Shown one piece after another: positions 8,800 to 16,070 of a stretch of DNA of 64,000 bases. Origin of the DNA: JAGDVO01 sp964590075 [NCBI: uncultured Aquificales bacterium]. Its GTDB lineage: Bacteria > Thermosulfidibacterota > Thermosulfidibacteria > Thermosulfidibacterales. The notes beneath the pieces were generated by a model that saw nothing but the letters and a program-made list of their open reading frames with translations, did no database searches and was not told the origin of the DNA. The stretch is taken from the NCBI GenBank assembly GCA_964590075.1, contig CAZPXS010000001.1, positions 278,752-342,751 of the forward strand, written 5' to 3'. The position numbers were made by a program, and so were the translations under genes. How positions within the stretch are numbered: the first letter of the stretch is position 1; every line of letters starts with the position of its first letter.

Positions 8800-8843
8800 T
8801 TGACACTTGAGTTATGATATGATATATGAGTGAATGCTCATTC
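8800..8843 (+). promoter_or_regulatory. promoter of etfBA with palindromic operator over the start site
   Basis: TTGACA at 8800-8805 is followed after 17 bases by TATATG at 8823-8828. Just downstream, at 8832-8843, is the perfect inverted repeat GAATG-CT-CATTC, inside the longer TGAGTGAATGCTCATTCG. The expected transcription start falls inside it. GAATG/CATTC half-sites of this kind are typical of TetR/AcrR-family operators, including acyl-CoA-responsive ones. No TetR gene is in the window, so the regulator would act from elsewhere. The same palindrome was not seen before the other acyl-CoA genes here. Confidence 0.6.
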
Positions 8844-8869
8844 GTGAATAAAGTGAGAGGGAGGGAAGG

Positions 8870-9664
8870 ATGAAGGCGGTTTGTTTTGTAAAGAGCGTTC
8901 CCGATACGGAGACAAGGGTAAAGTTAAGTGGTAGTAGGCTGGATAAGAGTGAGATAAAGTACATACTAAACCCCTACTGTGAGTTTGCCGTTGAAGAGGC
9001 GGTACGTAAGAAGGAGGCTGGTGTTGTGGATGAGGTCTTGGTTATAAGTATGGGACCTCAGAGAGCTCAGGAGGCTATAAGGAGTGCGTTAGCTATGGGA
9101 GCGGATAGGGGTGTTCACATCGAGGATGATAATCTGGATGGTTCCGATGCTCTTGTTACGGCTCGAGTGCTTGTTGAAGCTTTCAAAAAGGAAGGCGGGC
9201 TTGATAACTACCAGATACTTCTTTTTGGTCTTAGGGCGATAGATGGAGATACGTGGAGTGTGCCTAGTATGGTAGCTGAACTTTTGGGTATTCCCGCTGT
9301 AACTAACATAGTAAAGCTCGATATAAATGGTAATAAGGCTATTGCGGTTAGGATGGTTGAGGGTGGAGAGGAAGTTTTCGAAGTCGAATTACCCTGTGTC
9401 TTTGCGGCAAGGAAGGGACTAAATGAGCCTAGATATCCATCTTTACCTAACATAATGAAGGCAAAGAAAAAGCCTATCACCAAGTATACTATAGGTGATC
9501 TTGGTTTATCGCCCGATGTTGTTGGTAAACAGGGTTCCTTCACGGAAGTTCTCGAGTACATGTTACCACCTGCGAGACAGGCTGGGAGAAAGGTTGAAGG
9601 TGAACCGGAAGAGGTTGTCGAGGAACTCATAAAGTTCCTCCGCGAAGTGGTAAACATCATATAA
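8870..9664 (+). CDS. etfB: electron transfer flavoprotein beta subunit
   Basis: Half of the heterodimeric ETF that accepts electrons from acyl-CoA dehydrogenases. The 264-residue protein starts with the typical MKAVCFVKSVPDTETRVKL, has the AVEEAVRKKEAG segment, and the conserved ETF-beta signature region VEGGEEVFEVELPCVFAARKGLNEPRYPSLPNI is split across about residues 163-195 (quoted here in part: VFAARKGLNEPRYPSLP). Ribosome site GAGGGAGGGAAGG. It is followed by etfA after nine to twelve bases. No fixC/fixX genes are adjacent, and instead a membrane FeS protein follows, so this ETF probably feeds the quinone pool. Confidence 0.95.
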   Translation: MKAVCFVKSVPDTETRVKLSGSRLDKSEIKYILNPYCEFAVEEAVRKKEAGVVDEVLVISMGPQRAQEAIRSALAMGADRGVHIEDDNLDGSDALVTARVLVEAFKKEGGLDNYQILLFGLRAIDGDTWSVPSMVAELLGIPAVTNIVKLDINGNKAIAVRMVEGGEEVFEVELPCVFAARKGLNEPRYPSLPNIMKAKKKPITKYTIGDLGLSPDVVGKQGSFTEVLEYMLPPARQAGRKVEGEPEEVVEELIKFLREVVNII

Positions 9665-9676
9665 GGAGGTGTTGTG

Positions 9677-10657
9677 ATGGTACTTGTTGTTGCTGAGACG
9701 AGAAACGGTGAACTGAGAAAGCCCGCAAAGGAAGCTTTGTCAGAAGGTAAAAGAATTGCGGATAAACTGGGTGTTGATGCCTGCGCCGTTATACTGGGTG
9801 AGGGTGTTAAGGCCTTGGTAGATGATATATCTAGTTATGGTATGAAAAGGGTATATGTGGCTGATAATCCATTTTTAAAGTACTATCATCCTATGGCCTA
9901 TACCAGGGTTATTGCGGATGTGGTTGCTAAAGAGTCTCCCAAGGTTGTTTTGATGGGTGGTACCCAGACTGCAAGGGATTTAATCCCTAGGGTGTCTATA
10001 AGGGTTGGTGGAGGCTATGCTCCCGACTGTACAGGATACGAGGTAAATGGTGATTCGATCGTGGCCGTAAGGCCTGCCATATCCGGTAAAGTTATAGTTA
10101 AGGTAGGTTTCAAGAAGTATCCTGCTTTTATGGTCTTAAGACCCAACGCATTCCCTGTAAGTGAGGAGAAGTTGTCGGTAAATGTAGAAGTAGTCGATAT
10201 ACCCTTTGAACCGCTCGATTCCGAGAAAAAACAGGTTATGAAGGAGTTTAACCTTAAATCCACCGGTAGACCGGAACTTACTGAGGCTGAGGTTATAGTT
10301 TCAGGTGGTAGAGGATTGAAGGATGGCTCGAATTTTGCTATGTTAGAGGACCTCGCTGATTTACTTGGTGCAGCGGTTGGTGCTTCCCGTGCAGCGGTTG
10401 ATGCTGGTTGGAGACCTCAGTCCGATCAGGTTGGTCAGACCGGTAAGACCGTTTCACCAAAGTTGTACATTGCTGTAGGTATTTCAGGAGCTATCCAGCA
10501 TTTAGCTGGTATGTCATCTAGTAAGTACATCGTTGCTATAAATAAGGATCCAGATGCACCTATATTTAATGTTGCTGATTTTGGTATAGTAGGTGACCTA
10601 TTTAAAGTAGTACCTGTCTTGATTGAGAGATTGAAGAAGGAAAAGGCAAAAAGTTAG
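9677..10657 (+). CDS. etfA: electron transfer flavoprotein alpha subunit
   Basis: FAD-carrying partner of EtfB. The C-terminal FAD domain is clear: [20 protein letters not shown] followed by [21 protein letters not shown] and the terminal [21 protein letters not shown]-terminal domain residues 1-190 bind EtfB. I prefer ATG at 9677 to GTG at 9674 because the AAGGAGGT site at 9663-9670 is then six bases away. The length of 326 residues is standard for EtfA without an extra ferredoxin domain, arguing against the larger electron-bifurcating variants that carry one, although bifurcation cannot be excluded. Confidence 0.95.
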   Translation: MVLVVAETRNGELRKPAKEALSEGKRIADKLGVDACAVILGEGVKALVDDISSYGMKRVYVADNPFLKYYHPMAYTRVIADVVAKESPKVVLMGGTQTARDLIPRVSIRVGGGYAPDCTGYEVNGDSIVAVRPAISGKVIVKVGFKKYPAFMVLRPNAFPVSEEKLSVNVEVVDIPFEPLDSEKKQVMKEFNLKSTGRPELTEAEVIVSGGRGLKDGSNFAMLEDLADLLGAAVGASRAAVDAGWRPQSDQVGQTGKTVSPKLYIAVGISGAIQHLAGMSSSKYIVAINKDPDAPIFNVADFGIVGDLFKVVPVLIERLKKEKAKS

Positions 10658-10689
10658 GAGGATTATTTCCTTAGATCGGGAGGTTAAGG

Positions 10690-12675
10690 ATGAATGCGAT
10701 AGAGATATCAAGGGGGGTGTGGTGGAACATCCCCCTTTTATTTAAAATTCTCGTGTACCTATTAGCGGTTCTTTCAGTTTATATTATCTACAATGGTATA
10801 AAGGGTAGATATTTACTGTGGAAGAGGGGAAAGGAGGAAGCAAGGTCAGCCGATGTTGGCTTTGCTATAAGGGAAGTTTTTGCCCATTCAAGGATTCTAA
10901 GAGAGAAAAAACCCGGTGTTATGCATGCGTTGATATTCTTTGGATTCCTCCTTTTATTTATCGGTACCATTATAGTTGCTATAGATGCTGATACTCCCCT
11001 ACATATCTACCATGGCAAGTTTTACTTAATTGTATCCTTCCTTCTCGATGTAGCAGGTTTAGCTTTAATTACTGGGTTGATAATAGCCTTAAGAAGAAGA
11101 TATGTTGAAAAACCGGAGAGGTTGAAACCTGAAACTGGGGATGATTACCTCGTTTTATGGTTATTACTTGCCGTTGCGGTAACTGGTTATATTGTGGAAG
11201 GAGCGAGGATTTCTGCTCAGGGATTTCCATCCTTTGAGAGAGTCTCATTTGCTGGCTATTTCTTAGGTATTATACTTAATGCTATAGGTCTCGGTGGTGT
11301 GAAAAGTCACAAGTTCTTCTGGTTTATACATATGATTCTCTCCTTTGGTTTTATCGCTTATATAGCCTATTCGAGAAAACTTAGACATATAATCGTCACT
11401 CCATGGAATATAGCCTATAGGGATCCAAGGCCATACGGTGTGGTGGATAGGATACCAAACATGGAGGAGCAGGAGAGTTTCGGTCTGGTTAAGATGGAGG
11501 ATCTTAGCTGGAAGCAACTTATGGATCTTGATGCCTGTATGGCCTGTGGTAGATGTCAGGATGCCTGTCCTGCCTATAATACCGGTAAGCCATTGACTCC
11601 CAAGGGACTTATAAGGGAACTTAGGAATCATATGGAGGATAGGTTTATACTTGGTAAGAGCGAGGAAGAGTCAACACCTTATGAGCGTATTGAAGATGAG
11701 GTCATATGGGCCTGTACGACCTGTGCTGCCTGTATGGAGAAATGTCCAGCAAGGATAGAACATATAGATAAGATAGTGGAGATGAGGCGTTACCTTACCC
11801 TTATGGAGGGTAGGATACCGGAGGAGATGGCACTAGCTCTAAGAAACATGGAGAATAATTTCAACCCCTGGGGTGTGGGTTTTGCCTCCAGAGCGGATTG
11901 GGCTAAGGATCTCGACGTGCCGATAATTTCCGAGAAGGGAGGTGCCGAGTATCTGCTATGGGTTGGTTGTGCGGGAAGTTACGATGATAGGTATAAGAAG
12001 GTGATGAAGGCTCTTGTGGAGATACTGAAGGCCGCTAACGTGGATTTTGCCATTTTAGGTGTTGAGGAGAAATGTTGTGGGGATTCCGCAAGGCGCTTAG
12101 GTAACGAGTATCTCTTTGAAATGTTGGCTATGGAGAACGTTGAGGTACTTAAGAGTTATAACGTGAAAAAAATAATTACTGCTTGCCCCCATGGTTACCA
12201 TGTTCTTAAGAATGAGTATCCACAGTATGGCTGGGAAGGGGAGGTTTACCATCACAGCCAGTTCATACTAAACCTTATAAAGAACGGAAGGATAAAGTTG
12301 AAAAAAGGAGTGGGTTACAAGACCGTTTATCATGATTCCTGCTATCTCGGTAGGCATAACGGTATATATGAAGAGCCTAGAGAGATTCTAAAGGAGATTG
12401 TTGCAGCCAATAAACTATCCGAGTTACCTCGTAATAGGGAAAATGGTTTCTGCTGTGGTGCAGGTGGAGGGAGAATGTGGCTTGAGGAAAGGATAGGAAA
12501 GAGGATCAATATAGAGAGGTCTGAAGAGGTGGCTTCAGTTGGAGCTGAGCTTGTCGTTACCGCATGTCCCTTTTGTCTAACGATGTTTGAAGATGGAATA
12601 AAAGTTATCGGAAAAGAAGAACAGATCGCAAGGAAGGATATAGCGGAATTGGTTAGAGAGGCTATGGAACTTTGA
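10690..12675 (+). CDS. membrane cytochrome b/FeS oxidoreductase, probable ETF:quinone oxidoreductase
   Basis: A 661-residue fusion of three parts. First, a NarI-like cytochrome b region with about six membrane helices (residues 15-235), including His residues suited to heme b in VMHALIFFGF and HKFFWFIHMILSF. Second, two [4Fe-4S] motifs, CMACGRCQDACP and CTTCAACMEKCP, near residues 285-355. Third, two CCG (HdrD/GlpC-type) domains ending in CCGDSARR and CCGAGGGRMW. This architecture (DUF224 family, also called EMO) is known next to etfBA, where it is thought or shown to transfer electrons between ETF and menaquinone in syntrophic fatty-acid oxidisers and related bacteria. The direct adjacency to etfBA supports that role here. 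Confidence 0.88.
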   Translation: MNAIEISRGVWWNIPLLFKILVYLLAVLSVYIIYNGIKGRYLLWKRGKEEARSADVGFAIREVFAHSRILREKKPGVMHALIFFGFLLLFIGTIIVAIDADTPLHIYHGKFYLIVSFLLDVAGLALITGLIIALRRRYVEKPERLKPETGDDYLVLWLLLAVAVTGYIVEGARISAQGFPSFERVSFAGYFLGIILNAIGLGGVKSHKFFWFIHMILSFGFIAYIAYSRKLRHIIVTPWNIAYRDPRPYGVVDRIPNMEEQESFGLVKMEDLSWKQLMDLDACMACGRCQDACPAYNTGKPLTPKGLIRELRNHMEDRFILGKSEEESTPYERIEDEVIWACTTCAACMEKCPARIEHIDKIVEMRRYLTLMEGRIPEEMALALRNMENNFNPWGVGFASRADWAKDLDVPIISEKGGAEYLLWVGCAGSYDDRYKKVMKALVEILKAANVDFAILGVEEKCCGDSARRLGNEYLFEMLAMENVEVLKSYNVKKIITACPHGYHVLKNEYPQYGWEGEVYHHSQFILNLIKNGRIKLKKGVGYKTVYHDSCYLGRHNGIYEEPREILKEIVAANKLSELPRNRENGFCCGAGGGRMWLEERIGKRINIERSEEVASVGAELVVTACPFCLTMFEDGIKVIGKEEQIARKDIAELVREAMEL

Positions 12676-12692
12676 AAAATTAGGTTTAAGAT

Positions 12693-12760
12693 TGACAACC
12701 CCCACCCTTTGTGTTATTAGCCATTTGTAACTAAATATACAAAGGGTGGGGGTGTTGTCA
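12693..12760 (+). promoter_or_regulatory. long hairpin burying the hppA ribosome site and start codon
   Basis: The left arm (12693-12712) and right arm (12739-12760) are complementary over 20 pairs with a two-base insertion in the right arm; the core is ACCCCCACCCTTTG paired with its complement. The loop is about 26 bases. The right arm contains the only Shine-Dalgarno-like run (GGGTGGGGG) and the A of the hppA ATG. TTGACA at 12692-12697 overlaps the left arm, so a promoter here would give an RNA without that arm. There is no T-run after the stem, so it is not a normal terminator. Confidence 0.7.
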
Positions 12761-15171
12761 TGCTGAATAGTTTTATAAAGCGGTTTGCTTATCCTGTGTT
12801 TTTACTACTGCTATTAATATCACAATCCTTCGCATCAGAGGCAGATATTGTCCTTCCCGATCTATCCCAGGTTTATTTCTTCGGTGGTAAGCTTCACGGT
12901 TTAGCCATCATGTATGTGGGTTTAGTTATATGTTTGATAGGTTTACTCTTTTCTATCCTACATTATAAGAGTGTTGCCGGTATAAAGGTCCATGAAGCTA
13001 TGGAAGAGATCGGAGAAATACTGTGGCAGACCTGTAAGGCCTATCTTAAACAGCAGGCAAAGTTTCTTATTTTACTATGGGCGATTGTAGCTGTTTGTAT
13101 GGTCTATTACTTTGGTGTTCTATCTGGAAGGAGTGCCTTTGATGTGGTTGTTATAATAATATCTTCGATAATAGGTATACTTGGATCGTTTAGTGTTGCC
13201 GTATTTGGTATGAGGATAAATACCAAGGCTTCTCCAAGAACGGCTTTTGTAGCTCTTTATGGTACTCCTCTTGATGTGGTTAGAATTCCTCTACACGCTG
13301 GAATGAGCGTGGGTCTTATGTTAGTTAGTATAGAGTTGTTCATAATGATATGTATACTTGTATTTCTCAAGGATCTTGCAGGTCCTTGCTTTATAGGTTT
13401 TGCTATAGGTGAGTCACTTGGAGCTGCGGCTCTTCGTGTTGCAGGTGGTATATTTACCAAGATCGCCGATGTTGGTGCCGACCAGATGAAGATAGAGTTT
13501 AAACTTCCCGAGGATGATCCGAGAAATCCTGGTGTTATCGCTGATAATACCGGTGATAATGCTGGTGATAGTGTTGGTCCTACTGCCGATGGTTTTGAGA
13601 CCTATGGAGTAACCGGTGTTGCTCTGATTACATTCCTTGCGGTTGCACTTGGTAGCTCTCCGATGTCTGCTGTTTTGATCATATGGATATTCACAATGAG
13701 AGTCATAATGATACTAACTTCACTCTTCGGCTTCTATATCAACGAGGCTATATCAAGTTCCCTCTACGGTGGTAAGGAAAAGATAGATATGGAAAGACCA
13801 CTTATAAATTTAGTTTGGCTAACTTCACTTATTTCGATAGTCCTTACCTTTGTCACAAGTTACCTTTTACTTGCCGATTATTCCCAGTATCCCGATCTGT
13901 GGTGGGTACTTTCGGTAATAATATCCTGCGGTACCATAGCAGGTGCTATAATACCTGAGTTTACCAAAGTATTTACGAGCTTTAATTCGAGACACGTAAA
14001 AGAGATAGTTGTTACATCCGAGAAGGGTGGAGCTGCTCTTAACATCCTGTCAGGTTTCGTTGCCGGTAACTTCTCTGCCTTCTGGGAAGGTTTCGTAGTA
14101 CTGATCCTTATGCTTATAGCTTATATTGTGTCCCATAATCCTTCTCTCCAGAGTCTCATGCCACCTCAGTATCCCTTTGCTGCAAGTATATTTGCCTTTG
14201 GTTTGGTTGCCTTTGGTTTCCTGAGCATGGGTCCAGTTACTATTGCTGTTGATAGTTATGGTCCACCGGCTGACAACTCCCAATCCGTTTATGAGTTGTC
14301 CAGAATAGAGTCGAGACCCGAGGTTATAGAGGATATCAAAAAGAGGTTCGGTTTTACTCCAAACCTCGATAGAGCTAAGAGTTACCTTGAGGAAGCGGAT
14401 GGAGTTGGTAATACCTTCAAGGCGAGCGCTAAACCAGTTCTTATCGCAACTGCGGTAACAGGAGCTACAACCCTTATATTCGGTATTATAGTATTGCTTG
14501 AGAAGATATTCGGAAATGTTGTTGCAATGCTTTCTCTTGTACAACCCTGGATTATTCTTGGTTTCATAATGGGTGGTGCCATTATATACTGGTTCACGGG
14601 AGCATCCACCCAGGCCGTTGTTGCCGGTGCCTATAACACTGTGGATTACATTAAAAAGACACTTAAACTAGACGTGGAAAAGGCGAGTGTTGAGGATAGC
14701 AAGGAGGTTGTCAGGATCTGTACGGTTTATGCTCAAAAGGGTATGCTCAACATATTTGCGGTCATCTTTTCCGTTGCTATAGGAATGGCGCTAATTGATC
14801 CCTATGCCTTTATCTCCTATCTGATAGCTATAGCCTTCTTTGGTCTATTCCAGGCAATATTCCTTGCCAACGCAGGTGCTGCTTGGGATAATGCTAAGAA
14901 GGTAGTTGAGGTTGATATGAGAGCTAAGGGTACAGATCTACATGCTTACACGGTTGTTGGTGATACGGTAGGAGATCCATTTAAGGATACTTCCAGTGTT
15001 TCAATGAACCCGATCATAAAGTTTACAACTCTATTTGGACTACTGGCCACAGAGATATCCGTTACCATGACCAATAAGACGCTGAAGAATGCTTTGGGTA
15101 TCATATTCATAGTTATAGCCCTTTTCTTCGTTTATAGAACATTCTACGCTATGACCATAAGTAAGGACTAA
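12760..15171 (+). CDS. hppA: membrane-bound ion-pumping pyrophosphatase
   Basis: Hydrolyses pyrophosphate and pumps H+ (or Na+) across the membrane. The 803-residue protein has many membrane helices and the substrate loops ADVGADQMKIEFKLPEDDPR, ADNTGDNAGDSVGPTADGFE and GDTVGDPFKDTSSVSMNP. The N-terminus (residues 1-25, LLLLLISQSFASEA) looks like a cleavable signal or an extra helix. In GNTFKASAK the Lys at residue 554 sits where K+-independent enzymes have Lys and K+-dependent ones have Ala, which suggests K+ independence. The subtype with GDSVGPTADGFETYGV is distinct from the plant-like GDVAGMGADLFESY type. Single-gene unit with its own leader hairpin and terminator. Confidence 0.94.
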   Translation: MLNSFIKRFAYPVFLLLLLISQSFASEADIVLPDLSQVYFFGGKLHGLAIMYVGLVICLIGLLFSILHYKSVAGIKVHEAMEEIGEILWQTCKAYLKQQAKFLILLWAIVAVCMVYYFGVLSGRSAFDVVVIIISSIIGILGSFSVAVFGMRINTKASPRTAFVALYGTPLDVVRIPLHAGMSVGLMLVSIELFIMICILVFLKDLAGPCFIGFAIGESLGAAALRVAGGIFTKIADVGADQMKIEFKLPEDDPRNPGVIADNTGDNAGDSVGPTADGFETYGVTGVALITFLAVALGSSPMSAVLIIWIFTMRVIMILTSLFGFYINEAISSSLYGGKEKIDMERPLINLVWLTSLISIVLTFVTSYLLLADYSQYPDLWWVLSVIISCGTIAGAIIPEFTKVFTSFNSRHVKEIVVTSEKGGAALNILSGFVAGNFSAFWEGFVVLILMLIAYIVSHNPSLQSLMPPQYPFAASIFAFGLVAFGFLSMGPVTIAVDSYGPPADNSQSVYELSRIESRPEVIEDIKKRFGFTPNLDRAKSYLEEADGVGNTFKASAKPVLIATAVTGATTLIFGIIVLLEKIFGNVVAMLSLVQPWIILGFIMGGAIIYWFTGASTQAVVAGAYNTVDYIKKTLKLDVEKASVEDSKEVVRICTVYAQKGMLNIFAVIFSVAIGMALIDPYAFISYLIAIAFFGLFQAIFLANAGAAWDNAKKVVEVDMRAKGTDLHAYTVVGDTVGDPFKDTSSVSMNPIIKFTTLFGLLATEISVTMTNKTLKNALGIIFIVIALFFVYRTFYAMTISKD

Positions 15172-15190
15172 GAGGTAGATTTACGGTGTG

Positions 15191-15229
15191 AAGGGGGGGA
15201 TCCGCCTGGATCTCCCCTTTTATTTTTTC
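15191..15229 (+). terminator. intrinsic terminator after hppA
   Basis: A GC-rich stem (AAGGGGGGGATCC, 15191-15203, with GGATCTCCCCTTT, 15208-15220) with a loop of about four bases is followed by a T-rich tract TTTTATTTTTT. It lies 20 bases after the hppA stop. It is the clearest factor-independent terminator in the window. Confidence 0.88.
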
Positions 15230-15290
15230 TTGAATTTTTGTATCTATAGTCCTATAACTTTTTCAGTTTTGAATTTCTGTGGGGTTGAGT

Positions 15291-16070
15291 ATGGATGTTT
15301 TGATACATGTTACATGCCGCTATTTGGAGAGAAACTATCGTAAGTTGTTGGAAAGGAGAGTTAACATAGAGGTTTTATTCTTTGCCACAGATATAGATTC
15401 TTCGGTTGATAGAGTATTACTTGGGGATATTGCCTCCATGTTTAAAGAAGCTGGCCTCTTCTTTAATATCCATGCTCCCTTTTACGACTTAAACCTTGGT
15501 TCCTTCGATAGGTTTATTCTGGATGGAGTGGTAAGAAGGTACGAGAGTCTTGTTCCCATAGTTGAGATTATGAGGCCAAGGGCTTTGGTAATACATACCG
15601 GCTACGATAGATGGAGGTATAGAACGAGGGAGGGAGATTGGTTGGATGCTGCGGTGAATACTCTTATTAAGCTTGATTCTATGTTTCCAAAGGATTTGAC
15701 GCTTCTATTGGAGAATGTATTTGATGAAGCTCCCAATATGCTTTGTGAACTTTTAGCTAGTTTTGACAGTAACAGGTTTGGATACTGTTTCGATATCGGT
15801 CATTTTCACCTCTTTTCCAAAGCTGAACTTGATGAGTGGCTTCTCAGGATAGGAGATAGGATATTAGAGTTACATATACACGATAATGATGGGCAGGATG
15901 ATAGGCACTGGGCCATAGGGAAGGGATCAGCTCCCGTTTATAAGTTGCTTAAGTGGGCAATTTTAAGGGATATTCCTTACTTCACGATTGAGGCACATAC
16001 TGAGTTGGATGCTATTTTGTCTTTAGAGAGGTTGTTGGATCTTAAAAAGAAAGTTCTTGGAGGGGAGTAA
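15291..16070 (+). CDS. sugar-phosphate isomerase/epimerase-like TIM-barrel protein
   Basis: A 259-residue protein of the AP-endonuclease-2/xylose isomerase-like TIM barrel family. Metal-ligand-type motifs are visible: FFNIHAPFYDL, ALVIHTGYD, LLLENVFDE, GYCFDIGHFHL, ILELHIHDNDG and YFTIEAHTE, i.e. the Glu/Asp/His pattern along the barrel. The substrate is unknown. ATG at 15291 is preferred to GTG at 15279 because the short GGGGTTGAG site precedes it. Its stop overlaps the ileS start by one base (TAATG), so it is cotranscribed with ileS, lspA, lgt and plsC, but I see no functional link. Confidence 0.78.
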   Translation: MDVLIHVTCRYLERNYRKLLERRVNIEVLFFATDIDSSVDRVLLGDIASMFKEAGLFFNIHAPFYDLNLGSFDRFILDGVVRRYESLVPIVEIMRPRALVIHTGYDRWRYRTREGDWLDAAVNTLIKLDSMFPKDLTLLLENVFDEAPNMLCELLASFDSNRFGYCFDIGHFHLFSKAELDEWLLRIGDRILELHIHDNDGQDDRHWAIGKGSAPVYKLLKWAILRDIPYFTIEAHTELDAILSLERLLDLKKKVLGGE

